DNA from: Jatrophihabitans sp. | Lineage (GTDB): Bacteria > Actinomycetota > Actinomycetes > Mycobacteriales > Jatrophihabitantaceae | Direction: 5' to 3' | Length of the DNA: 64,000 bases | NCBI GenBank assembly: GCA_036399055.1 | Contig: DASWNX010000014.1 | Location: 18,535-82,534 of the forward strand | Notes under the pieces: generated by a model | Seen by the model: the letters and a program-made list of their open reading frames with translations, nothing else | Told to the model about the DNA's origin: nothing | The model's database searches: none | Shown: positions 49,153 through 57,798 of the stretch, piece after piece | Numbering within the stretch: the first letter of the stretch is position 1 | Layout: each line of letters starts with the position of its first letter | Position numbers and translations under genes: made by a program

Positions 49153-49605
49153 CTACCGGGTGATCTGGATCGTCACGCTGTTGGTTTCGCTGCCGCAGGT
49201 GTACTGCCTGCAGCCCCAGATCTCGGCCGTCGCGACTGCCGTTCCCTTGGCGAACGCCTTGCCGGTGCTGGCCGGAACCCGGATCAGGACCCGCTGGTGC
49301 CCTCCGGTGCAGGCCACTTGGGTGTAGCTGTAGCCGGTGGCCGTCTCGCTGCCGACCCGCTCGGTCACCCTGAGCCTCACGTCGGCGGTGGAGGCGTTGC
49401 AGTCGACGTCGACGGGCACGTCGACCGCGGCGCCCCGGCTGACCAGACTCGCTGGTGACTGCGGGGTGACGTCGAGGTGCAGGCCACCGGAGTAGTACGC
49501 CAGCGCCGGCGAGCTGGGACTGAGCAGCACCAGCGCGGATCCGCCGACCAGCGCCGCGCCGATTACCGCCGCCTTGGCCCTGTTGCCGTTTGCCTTGATG
49601 TTCAT
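49153..49605 (-). CDS. Small exported protein, copy 1
   Basis: A 150-residue protein with a signal peptide (hydrophobic stretch from about residue 11, ending PALA near 35) and a beta-rich mature domain beginning YYSGGLHLDVTPQSP. Four cysteines (DCNAS, ACTGG, GCRQYTCG) suggest two disulfides. A paralogue lies at 51372-51806. The ATG overlaps the stop of the O-antigen-ligase-like gene (ATGA) and has AAAGGAG upstream, so the two proteins are made together. No family recognised. Confidence 0.82.
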   Translation of the reverse strand: MNIKANGNRAKAAVIGAALVGGSALVLLSPSSPALAYYSGGLHLDVTPQSPASLVSRGAAVDVPVDVDCNASTADVRLRVTERVGSETATGYSYTQVACTGGHQRVLIRVPASTGKAFAKGTAVATAEIWGCRQYTCGSETNSVTIQITR

Positions 49606-51020
49606 GGGAACTCCTTTCGCGAGGTCTCCCCCGCCGGTTGGGTGATGCGGCCAGCCGGTATGTCCGGTGAGGCCAGGCCGACCAGTGCCGCTGCCACCAG
49701 CGGAATGGCCGGGATATGCCAGACAAAGTCGAAACCGGCGTGCAGGGCCAGCGCGAGGGTCGCCGCCAGGGCGCCCGCGCTCACCGCCCCGCCGGTCCGG
49801 CGGCTCTGCCAGAGCCGCCACAGAAGGGTCGCCAGCAACGTGGCCAGCAACAGTCCCCCGACGATGCCGAGTTCGGCGAGCACCTGCAGGTACTCGTTGT
49901 GGGCGTAGCGGTAGACGCTGCTACCGGTCCCGGTGGTCTGAGTCAGCGCGGGCAGGCTGGGGCCCGCGCCGATGAGCCGGTGCTGGTCGAAGACCTGCAG
50001 TGCCGCATGGAATGAGGCAGCCCGCTCAGGGTCATCGACGGTCAGCCGGGCGCCGGTGATGGCCGTGACGCCGGTCCATCTCGGCACGCTGAGGCCGAGT
50101 GCCAGCAACGCGAGACCACCGACCGCGACCGGGCTGAACCGGCCGAACCGGCTGTGCCGCAGAGCCGTCGCACCGGCACTGACCGCGAGGCCGGCGGCAA
50201 GGGCGATCGCGGCCGGGACCGGCCGCGGACCGCTCGCCGTCATAGTCGGGACCAGTCCGAATGCCGCGACCATCGCCCCGAGCGCCGGTCCCCACCCGGC
50301 ACGTGTCAGCGCCTTCGGCCCGCGAGCGGCGGCAAGAACGACAAGGCCCACCGCCATCGCCAGCAGGCCGGCGCGGCTGAGGGTGGCGATCAGCCCGGCG
50401 AGCAACACGGTCGTGCCTAGCGCCAGCCGCATCGAGCGCGGCGTCTGGGTCAGGCAGGCAAGCGTGACCAGGGCCAGCATCGCCAGGATGACCGCCGTGG
50501 CGTTCGGATAGGTCAGGGTCGACGAGGCCCGCCACAGCCCCTGGCCCTGCCAGGTCCACCGCTGCCAGTGCAGCGCCAGTCCCAGCCAGCCGAGCAGCGC
50601 GATCAGGACCCCGCAGCCAACCAGGCCGGTCAGCACCAGGTCCCGGGCGATCGCGTCCAGCCTGCCGCACGCGAGGAAGACCGCGAGCACCCCGATCAGC
50701 AGCGCGAGGTAGGGAACAGCCGCACGCGGATCGTGATGCAGCATCGCGCCGATCAGCGCCCACCCCGCAAGGCCGGCCAGTGCGAAAGCGACCGGTCGGT
50801 CCGCACGCGCGAGCCGGTGCCAGCCGGGCATTGCCAGCAGCGCGGCAGCCAGCAACGCGGCCACCCAGAGCTGCACCCGAGCGTAGAAAGCCCCCTGCCC
50901 GACAACGGAAACGCTGAGAGCCGCTAGCAGAAATGGCGCTCCCCGCTGCGGGCTGTGAGCTAACCGCGCCGATGCCGGCACGCTCACCGGAGCACGGCCG
51001 GCTGGCTCTATACATTGCAT
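49602..51020 (-). CDS. O-antigen ligase-like membrane protein (Wzy_C/PF04932)
   Basis: A 472-residue protein with about a dozen hydrophobic segments and a large extracytoplasmic loop before the last helices. It carries the ligase-family region around HRLIGAGPSLPALTQ and YRYAHNEYLQVLAELGIVGGLLL. Such proteins transfer or polymerise glycans on the outer face of the membrane; in Gram-positives they act in capsule, exopolysaccharide or protein glycosylation. No glycosyltransferase or flippase gene is nearby. The only partner is the exported protein whose start overlaps this stop, which could be its acceptor (inference). Confidence 0.88.
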   Translation of the reverse strand: MQCIEPAGRAPVSVPASARLAHSPQRGAPFLLAALSVSVVGQGAFYARVQLWVAALLAAALLAMPGWHRLARADRPVAFALAGLAGWALIGAMLHHDPRAAVPYLALLIGVLAVFLACGRLDAIARDLVLTGLVGCGVLIALLGWLGLALHWQRWTWQGQGLWRASSTLTYPNATAVILAMLALVTLACLTQTPRSMRLALGTTVLLAGLIATLSRAGLLAMAVGLVVLAAARGPKALTRAGWGPALGAMVAAFGLVPTMTASGPRPVPAAIALAAGLAVSAGATALRHSRFGRFSPVAVGGLALLALGLSVPRWTGVTAITGARLTVDDPERAASFHAALQVFDQHRLIGAGPSLPALTQTTGTGSSVYRYAHNEYLQVLAELGIVGGLLLATLLATLLWRLWQSRRTGGAVSAGALAATLALALHAGFDFVWHIPAIPLVAAALVGLASPDIPAGRITQPAGETSRKEFP

Positions 51021-51042
51021 GTAGTTAAAGAGTCACAACTAC
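51021..51042. promoter_or_regulatory. Inverted repeat abutting the ligase start codon
   Basis: GTAGTT and AACTAC are complementary arms around a ten-base loop, immediately before the ATG of the ligase-like gene. It could be a translational or transcriptional operator. Confidence 0.35.
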
Positions 51043-51073
51043 CCAGGTTCGTTGCTTTTCATGTATGTACGTT

Positions 51074-51084
51074 TCATAACGAAA
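51074..51084 (-). promoter_or_regulatory. Shared upstream element TTTCGTTATGA, copy B
   Basis: An 11-base sequence in an AT-rich patch about 54 bases before the ligase start. The identical sequence occurs at 52067-52077, upstream of the decayed ligase copy, which marks it as part of the duplicated promoter region. Confidence 0.5.
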
Positions 51085-51122
51085 ATATTGGGAACTGACT
51101 CGCATACCGCCGTGACCAGCCT

Positions 51123-51178
51123 TAGCGGATCAGGCCTAGCCGATCAGGCCTAGCGGATCAGGCTCAACGGATCAGGGC
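51123..51178. repeat. Four tandem 14-base repeats
   Basis: Units at 51123-51136, 51137-51150, 51151-51164 and 51165-51178 resemble TAGCGGATCAGGCC, the first three differing at one position. They lie between the VOC fragment and the ligase promoter region. Confidence 0.8.
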
Positions 51179-51270
51179 ATGGCCGGGCGTGCGAGGGGCG
51201 GCCAGGGTGGCGCAGCAGCACCTCGATGAGGTTGCCGGCCGGATCGGCGAGCTGGGTCCCGTAGTCGATT
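51176..51270 (-). pseudogene. Fragment of a VOC-family gene C-terminus
   Basis: The minus strand encodes [20 protein letters not shown], as in the intact VOC gene at 52103-52537. Bases 51206-51264 match 52132-52190 at 56 of 59 positions. There is no start or N-terminal part. It is one boundary of a tandem duplication. Confidence 0.75.
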
Positions 51271-51371
51271 GACGCCATGCCGGGACGCCAGCTGGGGCTG
51301 CCTGACGAGACACTCGGCGCCGCGGCACGGGACCCGGTGGCGAGGGCTCCCCCGCCACCGTGTCCCACCGC

Positions 51372-51806
51372 CTACTTGGTGACCTTGATCGTCGTGCTTG
51401 CTGACTCGCTGCCGCAGACAGTCCCAGTGCAGCTGTAGAGAAACGCGCTCGCGACTGCCGACCCCTTCGCGAACGACTTGTCGCTGCTCGCGACAACCCT
51501 GACCAGCACCCGCTGCGTGACTCCGGTGCAGGTCACCCGGGTATTGCCATACCCGCTCGCGATCCGGCTGCCCACCCGCTCGGTCAGCTGGATGTCCAGG
51601 TACGCGTACTGAGCGTTGCACTCGACGTCGACAGCCACATCGACCGCGGCGCCCCGGGCGACCAGGGTCGCGGGCGACTGCACGGTGAACTCCAGGTGCA
51701 GGCCGTCAGAATCGAACGCCAGCGCCGGTGCGCCGGGGCCGAGCAGCGCCAAGGCGGCTCCGCCGGCCAGCGCGCCCACGGCTGCCTTCATCCTGTTGTT
51801 GTTCAT
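51372..51806 (-). CDS. Small exported protein, copy 2
   Basis: A 144-residue paralogue of the 49153-49605 product: signal peptide ending APALA, mature start FDSDGLHLEFTVQSPATLV, shared RGAAVDV and LTERVGS, and four cysteines in the same order (ECNAQ, TCTG, SCTGTVCG). AAAAGGAG precedes the ATG. It lacks an intact upstream ligase gene; instead a decayed ligase remnant lies directly upstream. Function unknown. Confidence 0.82.
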   Translation of the reverse strand: MNNNRMKAAVGALAGGAALALLGPGAPALAFDSDGLHLEFTVQSPATLVARGAAVDVAVDVECNAQYAYLDIQLTERVGSRIASGYGNTRVTCTGVTQRVLVRVVASSDKSFAKGSAVASAFLYSCTGTVCGSESASTTIKVTK

Positions 51807-52013
51807 GTGGTGCTCCTTTTCGCGAGGTCTTCCTCGTCGGGGCGGGTGTGCGGCCCGGCCCGTGCTTGGTCAGATGAGGCCAGCGCCGCCCGAGCGGTGC
51901 GGGCGGGATATGCCTAGGCATGCCCAAGCCAGGTCCAGATGCCAGCAATGCCAGGCTGACCGGTATGACGGTCAGCCATGTCGCCAGAACGTCTGCGGCG
52001 GGCTTACATTGCC
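51807..52013 (-). pseudogene. Decayed second copy of the ligase-like gene
   Basis: Reading on the minus strand, the region begins with GGCAATGTAAGCC, like the ligase start region (GCAATGTATAGAGCC), and ends with codons for LALLAS..PRHIPPAPL and TSRKGAP, matching LALALHAG..WHIPAIPL and TSRKEFP at the ligase C-terminus, with the same distance to the exported-protein start. The middle 400 or so codons are missing and the stop has changed. Confidence 0.6.
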
Positions 52014-52066
52014 ACTAGGTATGAGACAATGGTGCGCAGATCAACTACATCTCGCCGGTATCCATC

Positions 52067-52077
52067 TCATAACGAAA
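52067..52077 (-). promoter_or_regulatory. Shared upstream element TTTCGTTATGA, copy A
   Basis: Identical to 51074-51084 and in the equivalent position of the duplicated unit, between the VOC 3' end and the ligase remnant. Confidence 0.5.
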
Positions 52078-52102
52078 TCTGGCACACCGACGTCAAGCGC
52101 CC

Positions 52103-52537
52103 TCAGGGCCGGGCGGGCGTTGGGCGCCCGGGGTGGCGCAGCAGCACCTCGATGAGGTTGCCGGCGGGGTCGGCGAGCTGGGTTCCGTAGTAGCTCAACT
52201 GGTCGGACTCCCAGTCCCGAGGCGCCTGCACCACCGAGATGCCGGCGTCGCGGGCCACGGCGTGCACCGCGTGCACCAGCTCCCGCTCGGTGACCGCCAG
52301 CGCCAGGTGCGCGCCGCTGGTCGCCGCGGCGCCGGCCACCAGCCACAGCACCAGCCGCCCGCCGGCGCTGCCGTAACCCACCGCCGCGACGGTGCCGGTG
52401 TCGTCCTCGTCACCCTCGGGGTCGGAGAAGTCCACGGTCGGCGCCAGGCCCAGGCAGCCCAGCAGGGCGTCATATACTGCCCGACTGGCCTCGAAATCCT
52501 CAGCGACAATCGTGACGTGATCCAGAGTCGTGCTCAT
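52103..52537 (-). CDS. VOC-family protein
   Basis: A 144-residue glyoxalase-fold protein: [23 protein letters not shown] at the N-terminus, [19 protein letters not shown] in the middle and [19 protein letters not shown] at the end. A GAGG sits eight bases before ATG 52537; ATG 52543 is an alternative. The start region overlaps that of divergent psuG. Its 3' end is duplicated at 51206-51264. Confidence 0.85.
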   Translation of the reverse strand: MSTTLDHVTIVAEDFEASRAVYDALLGCLGLAPTVDFSDPEGDEDDTGTVAAVGYGSAGGRLVLWLVAGAAATSGAHLALAVTERELVHAVHAVARDAGISVVQAPRDWESDQLSYYGTQLADPAGNLIEVLLRHPGRPTPARP

Positions 52538-52541
52538 CGGC

Positions 52542-53486
52542 ATGACCTCATCTCTACCGGATCGAGACAACCAAGTGCACCTACACCCCGAAGTCGCGTC
52601 CGCGATCGCGGCAGGCCGCCCGGTCGTGGCGCTGGAAAGCACGATCATCAGTCACGGGCTGCCCCGGCCCGCCAATCTCGACATCGCCCGCGAGATCGAG
52701 CAGGCGGTCCGCGACGGCGGCGCGGTGCCCGCGACGATAGCCATCGTCGCCGGCCAGCCGCGAGTCGGCCTGGACGACGAGGAGCTGCGCGTGATCGCCG
52801 GCTCCGACGACGTGGTCAAGGCAAGCGTCCGTGACCTGGCTGCCGTCGTCGCCCGCAAGGGCCACGGCGCCACCACGGTGGCCTCGACCGCGCACCTGGC
52901 GGCGCTGGCCGGCATCGCGGTGTTCGCCACCGGCGGCCTCGGCGGCGTGCACCGGCAGGCCCGCGAGTCCTGGGACGAGTCCGCCGACCTGGGCACGCTG
53001 TCCCGGACGCCGATCACCGTGGTCTGCGCCGGGGTGAAGTCGATCCTGGACGTGACGGCCACCCTGGAGCGGCTGGAGACACTCAACGTCGGCGTTATCG
53101 GATACCGGACGAATGCCTTTCCCGGCTTCTACCTCGCCGACTCCGGTCACCGGCTGGACTGGCGGGTCGACTCGGCCGCCGAGGTGGCTGCGGTGATGCG
53201 GGCCCGGACCGAGCTCGGCGTCGACCGGTTCGGGCTGGTCGTGGCCAACCCGATCCCGGCCGCCGACGAGCTGGACCGGCAGCTGCATGACCGCGCTCTG
53301 ACTGCCGGCCTGGCGGCGCTCAGCCGGGGCGGGATCACCGGCAAGCAGGTGACACCGTTCCTGCTCGACTTCTTCCACCGCGAGACACAGGGCGCCTCGC
53401 TGACGGCCAACGTCCGGCTGGTGCTGAACAACGCCCGGGTGGCGGCCGAGATCGCGGCGGCCTACGCGGCCTCGTCCGCCGGGTGA
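52542..53486 (+). CDS. psuG: Pseudouridine-5'-phosphate glycosidase
   Basis: Splits pseudouridine 5'-phosphate into uracil and ribose 5-phosphate. The family signature runs from [18 protein letters not shown] through GTVPATIAI-like and [11 protein letters not shown] to GGLGGVHR, with [12 protein letters not shown], the metal/phosphate region and ANPIP. ATG 52542 is used, but it overlaps the divergent VOC start; GTG 52575 would start directly at the conserved [12 protein letters not shown] and is a fair alternative. The stop overlaps psuK (GTGA). Confidence 0.95.
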   Translation: MTSSLPDRDNQVHLHPEVASAIAAGRPVVALESTIISHGLPRPANLDIAREIEQAVRDGGAVPATIAIVAGQPRVGLDDEELRVIAGSDDVVKASVRDLAAVVARKGHGATTVASTAHLAALAGIAVFATGGLGGVHRQARESWDESADLGTLSRTPITVVCAGVKSILDVTATLERLETLNVGVIGYRTNAFPGFYLADSGHRLDWRVDSAAEVAAVMRARTELGVDRFGLVVANPIPAADELDRQLHDRALTAGLAALSRGGITGKQVTPFLLDFFHRETQGASLTANVRLVLNNARVAAEIAAAYAASSAG

Positions 53487-54412
53487 TCCGGCCGGTGCGC
53501 CAGATGCGGCCAGGCGGACGGGTGGTCTGCGTCGGCGACGTCATGCTCGACATCTCCGCGGCGCTGCCGGGCCCGCTGGCGCTCGGCTCGGACACCCCTG
53601 CGACGATCAGCTTCTGCCATGGCGGCTCGGCAGCCAACACCGCCGCCTGGCTGGCCAGCCTGGCGGTGCCGTGCGTGTTCGCCGGCCGGGTCGGTGACGA
53701 TCCGTTCGGCCGGGAGGCCGTCACCGCGCTACGCGCGCACGGCGTGATCCCGAGGGTGTCGATCGATCCGGCCACTGCGACCGGGATCTGCCTGGTGCTG
53801 GTGGGCCCGGACGGCGAGCGCACCATGGTGCCCTCGGCAGGCGCGAACGCCACCCTCAGCCCGACCGATCTGGGCGAGGACCTGCTGACGGCCGAGGATC
53901 ACCTGCACCTGTCCGGCTATGCCCTGCTGAACCCCGGCTCCCGGCCGGCGGCGCTGTTCGCCCTGCGGTTGGCGGACTCGGTCGGCGCCTCGGTGTCGGT
54001 GGACGCCGCCTCGGCCGGGCCGATCCGGTCGGTCGGGGCGCAGCGGTTTCTGGACTGGATCGCGCCGGGCGCGGTGTTGCTGGCCAACGCCGACGAGCTG
54101 GCCGCTCTGACCGGCGCGGACGGCGCGGACGGCGTTGATCAGGACGCGGGCCTCGCGGCCCTGGTGGCGCGGCACTTGACCGTGGTGCTCAAGCGCGGCA
54201 GCGCCGGCAGCGTGCTCGCCACCGCGGCCGGGCGCTGGCGCTGCGCCGCCGAGCCTGCCCAGGTGCGGGACACGACCGGCGCCGGCGATGCCTTCGCCGC
54301 CGGTTTGCTGGCCGCGCGGTGGGCCGGCGCAGAGCTGAGCGAGGCGCTCGGCCAGGCCAACCGGCTGGGCGCGGCCGCGGTCGCTCGGATCGGGGGCCGC
54401 CCGAACCCTTGA
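53483..54412 (+). CDS. psuK: PfkB-family kinase, probably pseudouridine kinase
   Basis: Ribokinase-fold sugar kinase of 309 residues. Family signature 1 is [27 protein letters not shown]-like, and signature 2 is DTTGAGDAF (263-271) with catalytic aspartate 269. Coupling to psuG by a GTGA overlap makes pseudouridine the likely substrate, as PsuK phosphorylates it for PsuG. No dedicated transporter gene is adjacent. Confidence 0.88.
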   Translation: MIRPVRQMRPGGRVVCVGDVMLDISAALPGPLALGSDTPATISFCHGGSAANTAAWLASLAVPCVFAGRVGDDPFGREAVTALRAHGVIPRVSIDPATATGICLVLVGPDGERTMVPSAGANATLSPTDLGEDLLTAEDHLHLSGYALLNPGSRPAALFALRLADSVGASVSVDAASAGPIRSVGAQRFLDWIAPGAVLLANADELAALTGADGADGVDQDAGLAALVARHLTVVLKRGSAGSVLATAAGRWRCAAEPAQVRDTTGAGDAFAAGLLAARWAGAELSEALGQANRLGAAAVARIGGRPNP

Positions 54413-54669
54413 AGTCCGCGGTGCTCACGATGTGCCTCGCGGCAGCGTTCGCCGTCCTGGCGCCAGCGCATGTCTCAGCGACTCCCCCGAGCGCCCCGCC
54501 GGCCCACGAGAAAACGACCGCGGGGTCACTACAAACGACCGCAGGGTCGCCACAAACGACCGCGGGGTCACTACAAACGACCGCGGGGTCACTACGCCGA
54601 GCGGTACGTCCTGCGGGAGGAGCCGCTGCGTTCGGGCGTGACCGCCTCGCAGCCGGCCACTCCCGCTAG
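54409..54669 (+). CDS. Possible small exported repeat protein, perhaps broken
   Basis: A TTG at 54409 overlaps the psuK stop (TTGA) and opens 86 codons. The first 24 encode a convincing signal peptide ([19 protein letters not shown], then AHVSA). Then come TTAGSLQ repeats from a 21-base tandem repeat. Third-position GC is good in the signal part and poor in the repeats; after them the better coding frame is shifted by one (YAERYVLREEPLRSGVTASQ, stop at 54673). So this may be a frameshifted or repeat-invaded remnant. It overlaps the convergent DUF2993 stop. Confidence 0.3.
   Translation: MKSAVLTMCLAAAFAVLAPAHVSATPPSAPPAHEKTTAGSLQTTAGSPQTTAGSLQTTAGSLRRAVRPAGGAAAFGRDRLAAGHSR
54512..54595. repeat. 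Four tandem 21-base repeats
   Basis: Units at 54512, 54533, 54554 and 54575. The first, third and fourth are identical (AAACGACCGCGGGGTCACTA plus C); the second has three changes. The length of 21 keeps any reading frame. Confidence 0.9.
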
Positions 54670-55382
54670 CTGAGCGAGAGGCCGCGAGCCGTCGCCGAGA
54701 TGCGCACGCCCTCGGCAGTGGCGCTCAACTGCTGGATACGGAGATGAAAGGGCAGCCCGCGCAAGGACAGCTTGTTCGCGAAGATCGAGCTGAACTGGTC
54801 GCTGAGCTGCTCGGGCACCGCGATGCCGGCCTGGGGCACCCCTACCCGGATCGAGGAGAAGGTCAGCGCGTCACCGCCGGCGATGCCCACTTCGGCGCTG
54901 GCGGTTCCGGTGAGGGTCTGGCCCAGCACCTCGACCGAGCTGCTGGCCTGCACCCGTCCGCCACCGGCGTAGCCGAGTGTGACGCCCAGCGCCCGGGACA
55001 GCTCCTGATAGGTCAGCAGCGCGGTGCCGTTGGCCGTCTCGGCGGTCGCGCCGGAGAAGCGGTCGATGGTCCTCAGGTCATGCAGCCGGGCGTCGAGATC
55101 AGCCAGCCGGACCGTGCGGTCGCTCGTGCCGACCGGCATGTCCTGGGCCTTGAGCCGCACGGCCGGATAGTGATTGGCCAGCACCTGGGTCAGGAAGGGA
55201 AAGCCCTCGATGTCGACCGAGGGCCGGCTGCTCAGGTCCTGAGAGGACTGCACCTTGGAGGCGATCTGCCGTTCTGCCACCAGCAGGCTGACCCGGTCTG
55301 CCGCGACAACCAGCACCGCGAAGACGATGAGGAAGATCAGCAACCCGCGTACGGGTGATCGGCGGCGCCTCACTGCAGACAA
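54666..55382 (-). CDS. LmeA-like phospholipid-binding protein (DUF2993)
   Basis: A 238-residue envelope protein with one N-terminal membrane anchor (about residues 12-30) and an exported beta-rich DUF2993 domain beginning VDIEGFPFLTQVLANHYPAVRL. In mycobacteria LmeA binds phospholipids and affects lipomannan maturation. The predicted start is TTG 55382; GTG 55373 (nine residues shorter end, MRRRRSPVRG) is equally possible. The gene lies about 200 bases downstream of uvrB. Confidence 0.85.
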   Translation of the reverse strand: MSAVRRRRSPVRGLLIFLIVFAVLVVAADRVSLLVAERQIASKVQSSQDLSSRPSVDIEGFPFLTQVLANHYPAVRLKAQDMPVGTSDRTVRLADLDARLHDLRTIDRFSGATAETANGTALLTYQELSRALGVTLGYAGGGRVQASSSVEVLGQTLTGTASAEVGIAGGDALTFSSIRVGVPQAGIAVPEQLSDQFSSIFANKLSLRGLPFHLRIQQLSATAEGVRISATARGLSLS

Positions 55383-55581
55383 GATTCGTTGCCTTCCGGG
55401 TCAGTGAGGGCTATCTACCAGCCGCCGTTCTCATCACGCTCGTCCACCAGTGTGGCGCCTACGACCACCAGGCGTTGCGCAGGCTCGCTGACAGGGTCGG
55501 CGCCGTCGATCGACACCTGGGCCTGAGGGCCGACCCGCGCGCCGCCTGCTTGCGCGCCGCCTGCTTGCGCAACAGCGGAAC

Positions 55582-57729
55582 TCACCGGACGCCCGCCGCG
55601 TCCATGCCTCGAAGCTCCTTCTTCAGCTCATTGATCTCGTCGCGAAGCCGGGCAGCCACCTCGAACTGCAGCTCGCGAGCCGCGCCCATCATCTGCTCAT
55701 TGAGCTGCTGGATGAGGTCGGCCAGCTCGGCGCGGGGAAGCGCCGCCACGTCGAGCTTGCCGTCGGCATGAGCGCCGATTCCGATGACGCCGACCGAGCC
55801 GACGCCACGCCCGGCCCGGCCCGGTGTCGGGGACTTGCCCCGCGACTGGGACCTGCCCGACCCGCCGGTCGCCAGCAGCTCCTCAGTGTCTTCGGCCTCT
55901 CGGGCCAGCATGTCGGTGATGTCGGCGATCCGCTTGCGCAGCGGCTGCGGGTCGATGCCGTGCTCGGTGTTGTAGGCGATCTGGATCGCCCGCCGCCGGT
56001 TGGTCTCGTCGATCGCCTGCGCCATCGAGCGGGTGACCTTGTCGGCGTACATGTGCACCTGCCCGGACACGTTGCGCGCGGCCCGGCCGATGGTCTGGAT
56101 GAGCGAGGTGCCCGAGCGCAGGAAGCCCTCCTTGTCGGCGTCGAGGATGGAGACCAGCGACACCTCGGGGAGGTCCAGGCCCTCACGCAGCAGGTTGATG
56201 CCGACCAGCACGTCGTACTCGCCCATGCGCAGCTCACGCAGCAGCTCGACCCGGCGCAGGGTGTCGACCTCGGAGTGCAGGTAGCGCACCCGGACCCCGA
56301 GTTCGAGCAGGTAGTCGGTCAGGTCCTCCGACATCTTCTTGGTCAGGGTGGTGACCAGCACCCGCTCGTTCTTCTCGGCGCGGACCCGGATCTCGTGCAC
56401 CAGGTCATCGATCTGGCCCTTGGTGGGCTTGACCACCACCTCGGGGTCGATCAGTCCGGTCGGTCGGATCACCTGCTCGACGAACTCGCCGCCGGTGCGG
56501 CCGAGCTCGTAGTTGCCGGGGGTCGCCGACAGGTACACCGTCTGGCCGATCCGCTCGACGAACTCCTCGAACTTCAGCGGCCGGTTGTCCATCGCGCTGG
56601 GCAGCCGGAAGCCGTGGTCGACCAGGGTGCGCTTGCGTGACATGTCGCCCTCGTACATGCCACCGGTCTGCGGCACCGTCACGTGCGACTCGTCTATCAC
56701 CAGCAGGAAGTCTTCGGGGAAGTAGTCCAGCAGGCAGTTCGGCGCGCTGCCGGGCTGGCGGCCGTCGATGTGCAGCGAGTAGTTCTCGATGCCGGAGCAG
56801 AAGCCGACCTGGCGCATCATCTCGATGTCGTAACTGGTGCGCATCTTCAACCGCTGGGCCTCGAGCAGCTTGTTCTGGCTGTTCAGCTCATCCAGGCGCT
56901 GCTCCAGCTCTTTCTCGATGCCCGCGATGGCCCGTTCCATCTTGTCCGGGCCGGCCGCGTAGTGGGTCGCCGGGAAGACGAAGACCTCCTCGACCTCGCG
57001 AATCACCTCACCGGTGAGCGGGTGCAGGTAGTAGAGCCGCTCGATCTCGTCGCCGAACATCTCGACCCGGATCGCCAGCTCCTCATAGACCGGGAACACC
57101 TCGACGGTGTCACCGCGGACCCGGAAGGTGCCGCGGGTGAAGGCGATGTCGTTGCGGGCGTAGAGCACCCCGACCAGGCCCCGCAGGATCTTCTCGCGCT
57201 CGATCTGCTGCCCTACCCGCAGCCGGACGGCCCGGTCGACGTACTCCTGTGGGGTGCCCAGGCCGTAGATGCAGGAGACCGTGGCCACCACGACGACGTC
57301 TCGGCGGGTCAGCAGCGACATCGTCGCCGAGTGCCGCAACCGCTCGACCTCGGAGTTGATCGCCGAGTCCTTCTCGATGTAGGTGTCGGTCTGCGGGACG
57401 TAGGCCTCTGGCTGGTAGTAGTCGTAGTAGCTGACGAAGTACTCCACGGCGTTGTTGGGCAGCATCTCGCGCAACTCGTTGGCCAGCTGGGCCGCCAGCG
57501 TCTTGTTCGGGGCCATGATCAGGGCCGGTCGCTGCAGGCGCTCGATCAGCCACGCCGTGGTCGCTGACTTGCCGGTGCCGGTCGCGCCGAGCAGCACCAC
57601 GTCCCGCTCGCCGGCCCTGACGCGCTTCTCCAGCTCGGCTATCGCGGTGGGCTGGTCTCCCGAGGGCGTGAAGTCGCTGATGACCTCGAACTTGCCGCTC
57701 GAGGGGATGATGTCGCTGTCTACCCGCAT
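55582..57729 (-). CDS. uvrB: Excinuclease ABC subunit B
   Basis: Helicase-like subunit of nucleotide excision repair, 715 residues. Walker A is [14 protein letters not shown], the damage-verifying beta-hairpin [21 protein letters not shown], the DEAD-like box VIDESH, motif [11 protein letters not shown] and the C-terminal UVR domain ([22 protein letters not shown]). A Gly/Arg/Ser-rich linker precedes the UVR domain. ATG 57729 is six bases after a TACTCT box that belongs to a PafBC-type promoter. Confidence 0.97.
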   Translation of the reverse strand: MRVDSDIIPSSGKFEVISDFTPSGDQPTAIAELEKRVRAGERDVVLLGATGTGKSATTAWLIERLQRPALIMAPNKTLAAQLANELREMLPNNAVEYFVSYYDYYQPEAYVPQTDTYIEKDSAINSEVERLRHSATMSLLTRRDVVVVATVSCIYGLGTPQEYVDRAVRLRVGQQIEREKILRGLVGVLYARNDIAFTRGTFRVRGDTVEVFPVYEELAIRVEMFGDEIERLYYLHPLTGEVIREVEEVFVFPATHYAAGPDKMERAIAGIEKELEQRLDELNSQNKLLEAQRLKMRTSYDIEMMRQVGFCSGIENYSLHIDGRQPGSAPNCLLDYFPEDFLLVIDESHVTVPQTGGMYEGDMSRKRTLVDHGFRLPSAMDNRPLKFEEFVERIGQTVYLSATPGNYELGRTGGEFVEQVIRPTGLIDPEVVVKPTKGQIDDLVHEIRVRAEKNERVLVTTLTKKMSEDLTDYLLELGVRVRYLHSEVDTLRRVELLRELRMGEYDVLVGINLLREGLDLPEVSLVSILDADKEGFLRSGTSLIQTIGRAARNVSGQVHMYADKVTRSMAQAIDETNRRRAIQIAYNTEHGIDPQPLRKRIADITDMLAREAEDTEELLATGGSGRSQSRGKSPTPGRAGRGVGSVGVIGIGAHADGKLDVAALPRAELADLIQQLNEQMMGAARELQFEVAARLRDEINELKKELRGMDAAGVR

Positions 57730-57735
57730 GCGTTC

Positions 57736-57758
57736 AGAGTACGAGCACGCTCTGACAA
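57736..57758 (-). promoter_or_regulatory. PafBC (RecA-NDp type) promoter candidate of uvrB
   Basis: The minus strand reads TTGTCA, 11 bases, TACTCT, six bases, ATG. This is the damage-inducible promoter pattern with a leaderless start. Both hexamers match well and the -10 is identical to that before uvrA. Confidence 0.6.
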
Positions 57759-57798
57759 CGCCGGGGGCTCACCCGGTCAGAGCCCGGGGCTCACCCGG

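Larger units (their letters stand above)
51021..51371. other. Intergenic region upstream of the ligase-like gene
   Basis: This 351-base gap contains no intact gene. In order it holds an inverted repeat at the ligase start, an AT-rich promoter patch, four 14-base repeats, the VOC fragment and about 100 bases after the second exported-protein gene with nothing recognised. Confidence 0.7.

Noticed and set aside
49602-51020. Capsule or lipopolysaccharide biosynthesis cluster
   Set aside because: Apart from the ligase-like gene there are no glycosyltransferase, flippase or sugar-nucleotide genes nearby.
51372-52537. Insertion of a mobile element between the VOC fragment and the VOC gene
   Set aside because: No transposase, inverted ends or target duplication were seen; the order of parts fits a tandem duplication.
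54512-54595. Possible CRISPR array
   Set aside because: Units of 21 bases are directly tandem with no spacers, and no cas genes are present. The other tandem repeats in the window fail for the same reason.
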